Shown here one piece after another: positions 23,801 to 38,800 of a DNA stretch of 64,000 nucleotides (position 1 is the stretch's first letter; every line of letters begins with the position of its first letter). The stretch covers positions 449,001 to 513,000 of the forward strand of contig CM076279.1 in the NCBI GenBank assembly GCA_038380795.1. Reading direction: 5' to 3'. The DNA comes from Pyrocephalus nanus. Taxonomy: Eukaryota > Chordata > Aves > Passeriformes > Tyrannidae. Below the pieces are notes generated by a model that had not been told where the DNA came from, made no database searches, and worked only from the letters and a program-made list of their open reading frames with translations. Made by a program: the position numbers and the translations under genes.

Positions 23801-26800
23801 TTGTATCCTCCAATCCGAGGGACTTCACTTGGGGTCTCATGGCACCGATGATGGTTTCCAGGTCAGAATCCTGAAAGAGACCTGGCACTTCCCCAGACGC
23901 CAAGAAATCATTGATTAGAACCAGGAACGATTCTTCAGCCACCTGGGAGTCTGTCATCAGGAACACGGTGGGGATGTTCTTCACGGCTGCCTTGATGTAC
24001 TGGGAGGCCAGGTCCACCTGGGGCAGAGAGAAACTGTCACCCCCCGGTCCAACCTCCATGAGGTGTTCCCAAAAGTGTTTGGAGCAGTCCTGGGGAGCCA
24101 GGGGGGACCCTTTGGGAAGGATCCTTTGGGAAGGAGCTGGTGCCAGCTGGAGGCAGCATCAGGGCTGCCTGCACTGCACCTGCCCTCCTCAGCAGTGGTT
24201 ACTGCCTGTCCCTGGCTGGGGAAGTGCTGTGGCCCCTTGGGGCAGGACCCTTGGGTGTCACCTGTGAGCAGATCCTGGTGTGTAAATGCACTGATGTGAG
24301 GAGAGCAGAGCCCTGTGAGCCCACCCTAGGCACTGGCACTGCAGGTGCTGCCCAGGTCCTGCTCCTCAGGACCCTTCCCTGAGCAGGCAGCACTGGCCCA
24401 GGGCCCAAGGCTGCTCCCACCTTCAGGTCTGCGGTGCTGTAGCCTTTCCTCAGTGTGATCTGGAACACGCTCAGGTTGCTGATGTGAGCTGCCAGCCGTG
24501 CCAGGCTCTGCTTCCCGCTGCCTCCCACCCCCACCAGTAGCGCATTGCCCCGAGGAGACTCCAGGATCCTGCTAATTCTGCAAATGTGAGACACTGCGTC
24601 TTCAAAGAGCACCTGAAGAAAACAGAGGGGAAGGTTTGGTGTTCTGGATCAGGGCAGGGAAGTAGCAAGTGCCCCATAATGCACTGACCCAAGCAGTGGG
24701 ATGCCACAGTCACATCTTTTCAGGGTGGAGCTGCCCACCACGGGCACTCACCAGGTTCATTGCTGCGTTCACCTCATTGTAGCTGTCCAGGGCTTCCCCC
24801 AGCAGGTCACTCAGGGTTGCCCAGCTTGGCACTGGCATGTACTTGGGCTCATCAAAGCCCTGGGCGAAGTGGCAGTAGATGTTGGGCTTGGCAAACACCA
24901 TGTCTTCACTGAGGTCCTGGGAAAGGCAATTCCAGCTGTGGATTTCAGCTATGGAATTCGGCCATGGGGTACCCAGGCAGTGCCACCACGCTGGAGCCCT
25001 GGCTTTTCAGCACAACTTACTTGAAAGGCAGCTTTGCAGGTGTCCACCAGCAGCTTCCTGAAGCTGTTCTGATCCTCTTCGTCAATGAGCTTGTCTCCGT
25101 ACACCCTCTCTGCTTCATGAAGCCAGAGACGCACCAAGTCCACAGGGCTTTTCAGGCACTCAGGGGTGGAGAAGAGCAGCCCCTGACAAACATACAAACC
25201 TCTCAGCCCTCAGGATTATTTTAGTGCCACTCAGAGCTGAGTGCAAAGGTTGGCTCTGGGAAGAGGCCAAGGCCTGTTTCAGGAAAAAGGTATGCTGCAC
25301 AGCTGTAGGATGAGGAAAGGGAGAAATAAGGATGCTTTACAAGAAGCAGCCCTCAAACTACCTGAAATATGTTGGAGAGGTCCCGCAGGTTGAAGAGGTA
25401 GTGGAACTTGATGGCTGTTGGCAGAAAGGTGGAGGAAACCTTCTGGTGCAGGGCTGTTGGGAGGAGAGGGGGGTGAGGGGGTGCCAGGTCCCCAGAGATC
25501 CCCGAGCCTGGCTCCCCAGCAGCAGATTCCTCACAGGCCAATGCTGGCATGTCCCACCCCAGTGTGGCAGGGCTCACCCAGTGCTGCTGCTACCAGCTGG
25601 GGCTGCATCTTCTGAAGAGCTTGTGGCATATGCTGCCGGGCCAGGTGCTGCTCCAGGATGGTGCCATACACCGCGTGCAGAGCCTCCCGGCTGGGAAAGC
25701 TCACAGCAAGGACGCAGAAGTGGCGCTGCAGAAAAGGGCAGAGATTGAGATGGGCGCTTTGCCCAGTGGGGACTGATGCAGCCAGATGACACCTCAGGGC
25801 CCCCTTCCTCACCCCACCCTCTGGGCTTTGGTCCAAGGGGAACAAGACAGCCTGGCCCCCGGATCCCACGCACCTGCAGCCGGGAGTCGATGGTGAAGGA
25901 CCCCGCGGTTGGGTTCATGCAGGCCACGTACTGGCAGTTGCGAATGTCCTTCAGGGTCAGTTTGTTCCTGTCGTACCTGTGCAGGGATCAGCACTGTGAT
26001 GCTTTCCCTGGGGATGGGGACAGGTTCCCCCCATCACGCTGTGCCCCTCCGGCACCCACCAGTGCCCATGGTCCAGGTGCTGCCGGATGAGCGTGTGCGG
26101 TGCCACGGTGCCGTACTTGTCCACCTCTGGCATGTTCATGTCGTCAATAAAGTAGACCAGCCTTCTGGAGCCGGGTGGGCCGTAGATTCTTCCCGATTTC
26201 TTCTCCAGGGGCTTCTCAAGGACGGCTGCAGCAAGAGGAGCAGGTGGGTGGTGGGTCAGCACTGCAGGACGCTGTGGCACAGCGTGGCATGAGGTCAGCT
26301 GCTGACTCTGACAGCCTCACCCTGCAGCATGGCTGAGGTGGTGTAGAAGTTGAGGGGCACAGACTGCACCAGATATTCGTCTGTGCCAAGTGCTTCCAGC
26401 TTGTCCCACATTAGGACCGACTTTCCCGTCCCTGCGTTCCCCACCAGCATCACTGGCTGCCGCTTCTCCATCAGCAGGTCCAGGAAGTAGCGGAGGCGGA
26501 TGGTCTCTGTGGTGTGCACCATGGCGGCCTGGGGAGAGGGGCTGTCAGTCCCTGTGCTTGCCCTGGCACTGGCAGATGTGGGATGGAGCATGGGGCAGCA
26601 TGCCAGCCCCCTGCAGTGTTCATGGCAGCTCCAATGGACGATGCTCTCTGATACAAACCTGCTCCCTCTCTAAACCTACAGGTCTTGGGTACTCAACTAC
26701 TCTAAAACTGAGTTATTACACAAAACAAAATGGACAGTTCCTGAAACTCTGGTGTCTGCTCAGCCCACAGCCAAACCCAGTCGCAGTTCCTCAGCCTTGC

Positions 26801-29800
26801 CCTGACAGCTTTGATAACCCCCCTCCAGACAGCATTGCAGGAGACACAAATCAAGTGCTAAAGGAAATTTGGCACTCAGGCAATAGTCACAGTTATTTCA
26901 TGAGACTCTATGAAGCTGCAGAGTAATCTGAAGTTAAAAAGGAGGTGGAATTGTAACCCTTGCTGGGGTTTCTGCAGAGCAAAAATAACCACAGGAAGCC
27001 ATTGGGTTTGCTGGATGCCCCCAGCCCAAATCCTGCTGACACTCCAGGCATTGTTGAGAGGAAGACTGTAGAATAGTAATCAAATGAGCTATATAAACAT
27101 AGAACTCATGGGAAATACCTGTAAGGGGACTTCAGGGTCGAGCTCGAACTGTGGCACTCTTTCATCCCAAGGTTTGAATTTCTTTGTTTCCGGATCAATG
27201 TAATAGTCAAAAATTGTCCCCTCATTAGGAAATTTGATGGCTTTAAAATCTGTCAGCCACCACTTGCTGAACTGCTGCCGGTGATCCACCAGCTGGGGAC
27301 AAAACAGAGCCACTCAGACACCAGCCACCCCATGGGACACAGCAAGGGGTGGCAGGTGCCAGGTGGTCCCATGGCTGTACCTGGTCCTGGAACAAGGCCC
27401 CGCCAAAGGCCCAGGTACAGGCGAAGACAAAGTAGAGCTCATATTGCTCCCGGGGTGAGTCTGGTGGGACATTCTTTGGCGTCAGGAGACATTCCAGCAG
27501 GGACAGCACTGTCTGTATGGCTGTGATCTCGGGGACAGGGGTGATTGTCTTGAACCCAGACTTGAGCTTCTCCAGGCATGGTGGCAGGTACTTGTCAAAG
27601 AGGATCATCAGAACAGCCTTCTCGGACTTTACTGTCCTCGTCTCAATCCAGCTGGTCACAATGCTGTGGGAGGGACAAGCAGGGCTGCAGTGAGCATGTG
27701 GGTGCCAGTGCCCACCCCATCCCATCTCATCCCATCCAATCTCATTCCCTCATCCCATTTTGTCCCATCCTGTCCCATCCCATCAGATTCCAGCCCATTC
27801 TGTCCCATTCCATCCCAACCCATCCCATCAAATCCCATCTTGTCCCAACCCATACCATCCCATCTTGTCCTATTGCATCCCATCCCATCCGATCCCATCT
27901 TGTCTCATCCTGTCCATCTGATCCCTTCCCACACCCTCCTTCTCCCTTGCTGGCTCACGGGTTCCAGCCAAGGTCTGTGGGGTTGATGTAGAGGATTCCC
28001 GCCCGGGACACGGTGGCTGGCGTGGCTGTCCGCAGGTGGCTGATCTCAAAGATGAGCCTCATGGTGGGGGTGAGGGGGATACGCTCGTTGCTGGCCAAGG
28101 TGAGAACCTGGGAGAAGCAGCTCGTTGTGAGGGATGCCCAGAGCTGATCCTCCTGAGCTAACGAGCAAGCAAAGCCCCTAGAGTGAGACGGCACCAACCT
28201 TATTGTCATCCATGACTGTGTTCAGGGACTCAATCCACATGGGATCAATGTCTCCATCGAGGATGATCCACTTGGGCCCGTCATGTGTGATGTTGGCCAG
28301 GTCACGCATCGCTGTGGAGAACAGACCTGCCCCACAGAGAGACATGGGTTGGTCCATCTGTTTGCTGGGAGACACTCAGGACTGGTGCTCCCACGAAGGA
28401 CATTCCTCCTCCCTCCCGCCCCAGGAGGAAGCCCCAAGGAAAGGTCTTCCCTTTCCATCTCACATCCCATAAACAGCTCACAGCGTTGGTGTCTCACCAT
28501 CCTTCCACTCCCGTGTGGCCGGATGAATGACCCCGAACAGTTCATTGCAGGTCACAGCCTTGGGGTCGAGGTCCACGGTGACCGGCCTCCGCTGCAGCCT
28601 TTGGTACGTTTTGTTGAGTGACTTCAGCACCTGTGGAGAGGGGATGGTGCAGCTGCATCATTACGGTGCAGCATCGGGTGCTGCTCCTACCGGGGTGTCC
28701 ACAGCCTTCGGCAGCATCTGCTCGCAGCAGAGGGCACGGAGTCTGCTGTCCCGTGGGCTGCTGCTGGGAATGCACCTGACCTCGCTCTGCAGAGCCAGCT
28801 CCTGGCTGGGCTGGTGTGGGAGCCCTGATCCCACCAGCCAGCAATGTCCTGTCATGCTGCCAGTACCCCAGCATGCTCAGCATTGTGAGAGCGTGCTCCC
28901 TACATTGTCCCTGCTCCACTCACAGCTGTCCTGAGTTGTGCATCCCAAACCTGCTCAGCTCCATGGGCTCAGTCTGGCACACACAGTGCTGGAGGGCCTG
29001 ACATGGTCATGGCAGCACCCAAATGCTGTTCTGGCACAGCCAGGGCCTGCAGGGCTGGCTGAGCCCTGTGGCCATGCCCTCACCAAGAGCTGGGGGAGGC
29101 CATGGGATGTGCTTGGGCCCCACGTCCTCAGGAGGTTTGGCTGCTACCTGGGACTTGCCGCAGCCGGCGTTGCCGACGACGAAGACAGAGTGCCGCACTT
29201 GCAGCAGCTCCTCCAGCTGCACCACCTTCAGCACGAAGTTCTCCTCTGCCTGCAGCTTCAGCTCCAGCACGGACTCACGGATGACCTGGGAGGGAGAGCA
29301 GGTGCTGACCACTGGCAGCCTTGCAAGACCCCGGAGACGAGCTGGCCGCTCCCAAAAGTGCTGAATGGACCATCAGCCTCTGAACCCTGCCAGGGCTGAG
29401 ACGTCTCCAGCGCTGGTGCTACGCCTGGGCTTGCACCTTCTCAAAGTTGAGGTCCCTCTTCCTGGGGACGTCCAGCGCTGGGAACAGGTCTCCAATCAGC
29501 CCCATGAACACCGGCAAGTCATCTGTCACGATCTTGGGGATGTTGAAGTCTCGTAAAGCTCTCATCAGAACCTGGTCCTCGGCACAGCCGGGGTCCCCCC
29601 TCTTCAAGGAGCCCGCCACCACCAGCACAGACTTGATGGCTCGCAGCCCCCAGTCATAGTGGTCCTGTGACAGGCAGCAAAGAATTACCATTCCACTTTG
29701 GTGAATGAGAACAGCTTCAAACAGCACCATGGAGGAACACTTATCACCCCACAGACAGGTCACCCACACAGTGTGTGGCCCAGCCCACTGGGGGCTGGAC

Positions 29801-32800
29801 CTAAACTGAGCTTGTTTACAGGAGAAGCCTTCATCAGTCACAGAGGGATCAGGAATCCAGCTTCCTTCTTGGAGACATATTTTAGGTGTGAAACACCTCT
29901 GCTAAGATGAATATCTAGAAGCTCTCACCTTAACTGACTCAATTCTAATTCTCATTCTAATTCTAATTCTAATTCCATGTTATTCTACTTTTGGCCTTCT
30001 TGATTCCTTCCCTGAGGCAGAAAGATACCATATTATGCACAAGGCAGAAGTGGAACTTGTCCTGCCATAGACCTGAGCTGTGCAGAACATCACCCCAGGC
30101 ATCACCACCAGCAATCCCACTACAGTGTTTCAGGTCTGAAGTTCAGATGGACTCTTTCCTCTTACAGCACTCTGTGATATTGTTAATTACCTGTTTCGAC
30201 AACAGCTCTTTGCAGAGTGTGTACAGAGTGATGAACTTTCTTGCCAGGAGCCTGGCATCGAGAAACCCCTCTGCCACAAGCATGATTTCACAGATGAGTT
30301 CAAAATCAGGGACCACCATAGCACAGGGTCTGCAGAAGAGCAGCGGAGGTTGGCAGGGCTGCACACCATGTCTTCACCCCCCCATAGCCCCCAAGGTTTG
30401 TCCCCAAATTCCCAGTAGCAATCTTACCCTGCTGCAGTTACACTGCTGGGGTGTTCTGCCCAGCCTCCTGCTCCAAGTGGGGCTCATGTCCCAGCTGGAT
30501 CAGGGCCCTTCTGCACTCACAGTTCGAGTTCCTCCAAGGACAGGGATCCCGCAGCAACCCTGTGCCTCCCTTCCAGCACTCTGCCACCTTTTTGTCTTAT
30601 TGTCAATTGGATTTTTAGCTGGGGTGGCAATCAGACCCCCTGAGCATCCTCCTCCCCAGCTGAGCAGCCCAGCTCGCCCAGCCTGGCCACCTCTGGGTAG
30701 TGACAGGGTTGTCCCTTGGTGCTAAGGGCTCCCTGACACCAGGGCTGCCATTGCACACAAACACCCTCAGCTTAGGAGGGATGTGACCCACGAGTGCCAC
30801 CACACAGGTGAGCACTATGATGACACCAACCCACCTGAACAGAGCCTTGAGGTTCTCAGGCAGCTCCGTGCGCCCGGCATAGCCAGGGTTCATGGTGATG
30901 AACAGCCCGACTGATGGCACCAGGGAGATGGTTTCTCCAAGGAAGTTGAATGTTTTCTTCTTGGCTCGGATTGCATCTTGAATACATTTCACCTGTCAGG
31001 TGAGCAGAGGTGTTGGTGCTGGCAGCTCCCAGCTCCTTGCCCCATGCTCTGGCTCACCTTCACCACCCCTCAAAGTGCCAGGAATAGCACTGAATTCTTA
31101 CTGAAGCCACAACAGCAGAAGAGTTGGCCTTAAACCAGCTCCTTCCCCATCACCCCAACTCCCTGTCCTGGGCAATGGCCGAGCTGGGGGGTGACAGGTT
31201 ACTGGGATGGGACACAGCTGGGCTGTGTGGTTCAACTGTGCCCAAATCACCAGCACTGCTCTGCTTCCACCCACCACCCTGTCCAAACAGGACAGTGGAG
31301 AGAACAGCAGCAAGCTGTCCCATGAGTCACATTTAGCTGGGACAGCATCCAGGATGTGAGCTGGAGTCTCTTTGGCACCCAGTGCCGCAGGGTTGTGGGA
31401 ACAGCACGCACCTGCACCGCGATGACAGACAGGACCTCCACCAAAATGCGATTGAACTCGTCAAAGCAGCCCCAGGCACCTGTCTGAGCCAGTCCCTTGT
31501 AGATGTTCCCACAGGACTGGAGAGAAACAGAGCATCAGGATGGGGTTTGGGGGCTGTAATCCTGCATGGCAGCTGCGATGGGGGGCTTGGTGACAAAGCT
31601 CAAGTGCTGAAAGCTGCTCGTGCTTTATGGACTGTGCCCTTCCCTAAGGAAATGCCCCACAGCAATATGGTCCCCTGCCCCTGGGCTCCCCTGGGCTCCC
31701 AGAGACCAAAACCAGGGTCCCCCTTGTCTTGGACGCCCCATGGTTCTCACCTCGGTGCCACCACCCTGTTGCCCCATGCCCTACCTTGTAGTCCATCTGC
31801 TCAGAGCAGTTGAACACGTAGACCATCATGCCCACTGCCCGGCCCAGGTCCTTGGTAGTCTCTGTCTTGCCAGTGCCTGCAGGGCCTGCGGGGGCCCCGC
31901 CCATGTAGAGGTGGAGGGACTGTGTCAGGGTGATGTAGCACCTGTGAAGGGAGGACACCGGGCTGAGCGGGGCCGTGGTGCAGAATGGCCACGGAGCTGC
32001 AGGAAATGTGGGAGTCCCAACCTGTCTGTCAAGGGGGTGATGACCAGGCGGGGGGTGTTCCCCAGGTACTCGTAGGCGTACTGGAGCTGAGCGTCGCAGA
32101 TGTTGGCATAGCAGTGCTTCTTCCCCTCGTCCCAGCGGTGCCGGAGCTGGGACTGCCAGGCGAACGCCTGGTCGCTCTCCACCTGCAGAGCAGCCAGCCG
32201 TGGAAGGCAGGGGGGCACTGGCACTGCCCACCCCAGCCCGCTGGGACAGCAAGGTCCCATTCGTGCCCTGGGACCCGTTCACCACCTCCCAGCACAAGGA
32301 CAGTGTGCAAAGGGGTTCCAGTGCCAGGCTGGGGAGGTGAGCACCATCGCTCCTCATGGCCCAGCTCAGCCCACACCTGTCAACCACAGTGCCCAGCCCA
32401 AAAGTAATGTAATGACAGGAAATCCATGCTCAGAAGTGCTGAGACACAATGCAGCAAAAATACCCTCTTGTACTAAATACCTTTGTTTGGATCATTTTGG
32501 CCACAACGTCCCTGGAGTGGACATCAATGGTACAGATTGTCATAATCTTCATCCTGTCTCCAGCACTCAGGTTCCCAAGGAGCAGGGAAATGAGGGCATT
32601 CAGTCGAGCGATCTGGGGAAGCAAAGAAATGATGCACACAGAGATGATGCTCTCATTTTCCCACCTCCTGGTGACCCCCAGCCTGGCAGAGGGGCTTGGG
32701 CCAGCTCCAGGTCAGGTCCAGATGATGCCAACCTGCTTTTTGTTATAGTCCTTCAGGGCGTTCTCGTAGCCTTTCTGCAGACTTGAAAAGGCAACACCGA

Positions 32801-35800
32801 CCTCTGAGGTCCACGAGATCTGGGTGCACGTCAGGGCGACCTGCAGCAACCACGAGGACAATGCGGCCATGGAGGGGAACACACTGCCCGCACTGTGGCT
32901 CAGGGCAGGTGCCTGCAGCTCCCAGGGATCTCTGTCTCCTCCTCCTCGTCCTCTCAGACCCTGGCTCAGCCTGGCCCCATGCAGCAGCACCCACCTGTGC
33001 TGGGTAGTCGAACACCCACTGCTCCCGTGGCTTCGCCTCGTAGGTGACCAGGGCCTGGGGGAGGAGCTGCCGCAGTGTCGAGCGCATGCGCTCCAGCACC
33101 CGGTTCAGCCAAATCTCGACCTGGAGAGTCACATCCAGCAGAGCTGAGCGACTGGCCCACAGCCTGTGTCCCCTCAGGCTGCTCAAACCTCTCCCTGTGC
33201 AACAAGCTGCAGGAGAGACCCTGGGGCTGGCCCTGCAGGGCACATCCCATGGCAGATAACGGAGGGTGGTCTGAGGGTGAACAGCAGAGGGGAAAGCACC
33301 TTGTAACCCCCAAGGGGCTGTGAGGCTGTGCAGCTTCACAAAACTGCACTGTTCTACACCTGTAAGGCAGGTCCCACTTCTGGGGTTTTTTTTGCCAAAA
33401 AGCTTTGTGATTACATTTTTAAACTCCTGCCAAACTGTTAGTGCACAACCAGCAAAAGGCCCATCCCCATCCTCAACCTGCCCCGCCATCCCAGCACGTG
33501 GAGGCTCCACAAAGCTCAGCTGACCTGGCCGGACAGGTCACAGTCTGCGTCGAAGGGCACGTACTCCCCGTCCCGGCTGAACATCCCCTGGGCCACCTTC
33601 AGGGGCTTCTTGTCTGAGCTCAGTTGGAACTTCAGCTTGGCCACACTGTCGAACAGCTTCGTCAGGTGCCGGGACACCTGAGAGCAGAGGCACAGCCGCC
33701 ATCAGGATCCCCGTCACGCCTGAGGGTGTGATCAGCACTTGGATCTACCTCCAGGTGCTCCCCAGGCACTGCAGCCCTGGGAAGGGGGATCAGGAATGGT
33801 GTTCTACCCACTAGGGTGAAAAATGTTCTAAAACTGCTCAAACCAGTTAGCTGGGAAGAGGCAGAGGACTCAGCCCCATGTTCACACACAACCTATACCT
33901 CAAGGGGCTCGGTCCCCTTTGATAAAATATCCAGCAGGTCCGCAGAGGAGACAAAGTAGAACCGGGGAAAAGCCAGTCTTTTGGTCTCGAGGTATTCAGC
34001 CAAGGCCTTCTCACAGACCTCCAGCCTGGAAGAAAATGGAAAAACCCACCGTCAACCCCACATATGCATTTTACTCTTTGCTGAGTCCTTGTCAGTGCTA
34101 CTTTGGGGGAATCAACCCCTTCCTTTGGCCCCCTCAGATGATCTGCCGGGATGACTCAACACTCACCTGTCCTGCAGCGCTTCCAGCCGCTCGTGCAGCC
34201 TGGGCTTGTTGGTGCATTCGATCACGTTGGGAGTTTTTTCTGCATCAGCCATTAGCTCCTGAAGAGGAAAAACACTTAAGTCCACCTGAAGTGGCAGCGA
34301 GCCACGGGGTGAACACGGAGTGGGAATGGGCTTCGCACTCGGAAATCTTGGTCGATGGTATCAAACTTCTTTGACTCCTCTGGCAGTTGGTTGCGGGTGT
34401 CTTCGGAGGCGATGAATATTGTTTCCAGGTGACCCCACTTCCTCTGCACCTCAAACCAGGTGCTGATAACGGCATCAGCTGTTGACAGCTTCTGCTGCCA
34501 GTCCTGTGCCTCCCGGAGGAAGAAGGCTCGGTACTTGGAGGCTAACACGTTCTGCAGCTGCACTTGGTTGTCCTCCAGCGTCTCGATGAGCAACTCATCT
34601 GCCTTGAGCAGGGGGAGCCCGGTCCTGCTGTGGGGCTCGTACTCAAACTGCATTGCTGCCCAGGTAGTATCCAGGGTATTCAGCACCTGCAGTTGGGGCA
34701 TGAGGATGAGCTGGGTGCCATGGCACCGAGTCCAGCCCCTGTGGGAATGCAGGGTGCCAGAGGAACACCTGCTCCAGGCAGCAGCTCCATGAGCTCCCTG
34801 CTGCCTGTGGACTCCAGTGCCAAGAGCCAGAACACGAGTGTTCGGCAGCCACAGAGTCACGTTGGCACTGGGCTCTCAGCAAAGCAGGGGAGGAGCCAAG
34901 CCCTGTTTACCTTCTCCATCCCTGCCTCCTTCGTGGCTTTGTCCACGATGCCGCGCACCTCCTCCTCGAACTTGTGCAGGTTCAGCTGCAGCAGATCCGC
35001 GAGGGTGGTGTCCTCAGACATGGTGAAGTCCACCTGGAGAGGAACCGGCACAGTCGGGCCACGGGCTCCCCTCTGGGGAGAGGCAATCCTGTGGCTCAAA
35101 TGAACTCATTAACACCTGCATTTGAAGACCCTACACAAATATTTGCATGTGGCCACATTTAAACCCGATGGCACCCTTCTGTTGCTGGGTGCTGATCTCA
35201 GGAGCCTCCTGGGCCAGGGGCTGGAGCCAGGGATGGGTGGGAAGAGCACCTTCGTTGCCTGCACAAGCTCCTGCCAGTGCCGGTCCCTGATGGCTGGGTT
35301 CTGCAGCTCGCTCACGGCACGCAGAGACGTGATCATGTTCTTCATGTTGCTGTCCAGCCCTGTGAATGCGTCCCAGCTCTTCACCTCCTTATCCAAGCTC
35401 CGGATGTCTTTAGCAAATTTCTTGCACTCAATATCCATATCCTCAACGTTGAGCTCACTCCACTTGGTCGTCTTCCAGGTGTCAATGCTCATGTTCACCT
35501 GGACCCCGCAGACATTTTCAGACACGTGATTAGCAGAAACATTCCCGCCCAGAATGAAGAGCAGCATACCCCGTGCCCCCACGCCCCCCAGGCACACACC
35601 ATGCAGCTGTGCTGGGGTGCACAGCCCCTGCACCTGCAGACCTCCCCCCCGTCTCATCCTCCCTCTGACAGCAATGACCCCTCTAAGGAGCCACTACAGC
35701 TCTGTATTTTTGACTGGCAATGCCTGGCTGGCGCTGGGTGCCCATGCTGGATGCCTGTGCCAGGTGCACGTGCCAAGTGCCTGTGCCAGCCAAGAGCAGC

Positions 35801-38800
35801 CTGCTGTCCAGCCCTTGCCTGGAGGTAGTGTTGTGCATCGTGTCCTGGCTCCCAGATCGTGGCACATACCAGGCTGACCATGTCCCACAGCTCCTTCAGC
35901 AGGCGCAGCTCCCTGCGGCACGCTTTGAGCTGTTTGTACTCTGGGACTGACACCTCAAACAGGGCAGCTGAGGTGGCCAGGGCAGCCATGTCCCTCTCCA
36001 TGGCTGCCACGCTCTTCTGTTGCTGGATGGAGAAAAGGAGAAGGTTTCAGCCAGAAACTGTGTGCCAGGGACATGTCTCCTACTCCAGTGCTGGCTCCAT
36101 CCCTGCTGCAGGGCCAGATCCTCCCTGCAGGGCTGGGAGCTGGAGCCAAAACCAGAGCAACTGCCCCACCCCAGCATCCAATGCCAGGGATGGTCATGAC
36201 ACCAGTGGCCCTGGCGTCCTCTTCCACTTTCTTACCCTGTTCAGTGACTTGTAGGGGTTTGGATCCGTGTATGAAAAAGGGGCTTTTCCCTGGAAAGTCT
36301 CCCGGAAGGCGTGCTGCTGGATCTGTGTGGGAGGATGGGGCTCAGGGGGACAGTTGGGACCCGGCAGCCAGGAAGGGCAGCAGAGTCTTCCCGAAGCTGC
36401 TGAAGAGCTGCCCATGTGCCCCCAGCCCCCAGGCAGGCACCTCGAACTCGTGGCACTTCTCGCGCAGGATGGCAGCCTCGCTGGCCTGCAGGGGTGCCGC
36501 GCTGTCCGCAACTCGCAGGCACAGCCTCTTGTTGTTGTCCCAGCGCTCGGGCAGCTTCTGCAGTGGGCACCATGTGGGGTCACCAGCCAGGCCCCAGGGA
36601 GCCTCTGCCCGTCCCCCTGCACCCTGAGCAGCCTACGTTAAGCTGCAGGTGGATCTGCTCCGGCATCTCATCCCCGTAAGTCTGGAGCAGGGCAACTGTT
36701 TCCTTCAAGGGCTCAAACATGATGTCGGTCGCTGCCTGCCTCTCCTTGACCCTTGCCAGATGTCCCATCACTTCCACCAGTCCATCATAGTCTCCCTCCT
36801 CCAGAGGTTTACTCAAGCCAGCAGTAGACTCTTGGATGAAATCCTCCAGCTCCTGGAGACTGAGAGGACAATGGCACTCTCCAGGCGTCCCTGACAGGGC
36901 TCAGGGCTCACTCTGCAGGGCCAGGGCACGGCACCCCATGGACTTGCCCCTGAAGGTGCTTGGAACCTTCACCCACACCTCCACAGCTCTGTCCCCTGCA
37001 GCCAGCCCTGCCCTGGCACACAGAGGTGCCCGTGCCACAGCCCAGCTGAGCTCCGGTCAATGGGAGCGCCACGTCCCCGTGCCAGGGCTCACCAGGCCCT
37101 TACCTGGAGGTGACGTGGTGGGTGAGGTACTGGCGGAGCACCAGGCTCTGGCCCTTGACGACGTCCAGCAGTGCTTTCTTGAAGAGGCGACAGTCGCTCA
37201 GCAGCCACCCCCCAAACACTGTGGTGTCAGCAAACCCCAACACCTCTTCATGTAGCGCCTCGAGTGCATCGATCTGAGGACAAGAGCAGGTCACAGCTCA
37301 TGGCTGGCACCTCCCTGGGCACTTTGTGTCCTTCAGGGCAACCCAAGCACCCAGCACATGCCCAGGAACCCATCCCACACCTCCTCCTTAAAGAGCTGGA
37401 GGGATGGGATCCCAGAGGTCGCAGGCTCTTCTGGAGGTGGTTCCGGCTGCACCTCCTCAGGCTTGGGGGCAGTGCCCAAGGTGAGGAAGCGCTGAAGGAA
37501 CTCCTCAGGGGTCTCCTGCCACAGGTGAGAGTGCTCCTCAAAGCTGGCGCTGAACTCCTCGCCCTCTTCCATCGTGCTGACCACCAGCGACACCACCTTC
37601 TCCCGCATCCTCCCCAGGTCTGGCTGCTCCTCCAGCGCCGTCTGAAGGGACGGGCAGAGCTTGGGACCAGCTGGGGGCACCGGGCACCTCGCCCACCTCC
37701 CGCTGAGCCGGGAGTCGCTGCCGCTGGCCACAGACCCACCTTGTAGCTGACTGCCCCCTCCAGGAGCCGTGGCATGGAGGCCACTGCTGCCTCGGTGTCC
37801 CCGAGCAGCCCCTCCACCAGCGTCAGGAAGCTGTCACCAGCCCCCACCTCCAGCGAAGGCTGGTACCGCACTCGGCCCTCGCACAGCTCCATCTGCACCT
37901 CGAACAGCGGGGACACCTGGGCCTGAAACGGGGCAGTGCCTGGCATGGGGCTTCATGTCCCACAGCCCCCAGCCCTGCAAGTGGTGGGGACAACGGGGGA
38001 CACCAGCACTGCTGGGGAGCACTGCAACAGGCACGTTTGGCCACTAAGCAAGCTGACAGTGAGCCGTGGGATGCCCCAAGCCCACCACACCCACTGCAGG
38101 CACACTGGGACCTACATCAGGGTCCATGTTGCTGAGCAGGATTTGCAGGGATTTCTGGACAAATCTGCAGAGCCCGTCCAGCACGATTCTGTCTATGTGT
38201 TCCACATAGTCCAGCCATATCTGTGAGGACTTGTCAGCCTTAAACAGAGTTGCATTCTCCTGCCATGGGAAAACCAGGTAGTGTTTGTCAGTGAACATCT
38301 GACAAAGATACTGGCTCCTGGCACTGTGGACAAATCCTTCCCGACACTCCATCCCATGGGCCTCACCTCCACCATCCCCTGGATCCTCGTGCCCGTGTTC
38401 TCGATGGCAGTGCGGCGCTCAGTTAAGGCGTTTTCTCTCCCGTCCAGGTCCAGGAGTGCAGTTGCCTTGTTGTCCTTCCTTCTAAACAAGGGAATGGCGG
38501 AGCAGTCCTGCAGGGAGGAGAGAATGGGGCTGCTCTGCTGAGGCAGGGAAGGGAAAATCCCAGCTGGATGTGTCCCAGAAAGATGCTTGTGAAGCACCAT
38601 CAAACATTACCTCCATCAGCTGGGTGATATTCTTCAGGTTCAACTTTACTCTCTGGACCCGTCTCTGCAGGTCTTGCAGGGTGTCCCTTATCTTCTGGAT
38701 GTATTCCATGACACCTGGGAGAAAAATGCACACATGAACAGGTTGTGCAGACGCCTCCAGGGCAGCAGGAGGCCAGACGGTGTCGGGGACCCCCGAAAAC

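Noticed and set aside
29940..29976. CR1 LINE 3' end
   Set aside because: Only the ATTCTA-type microsatellite is present. No reverse-transcriptase fragment or CR1 3' hairpin could be recognised.
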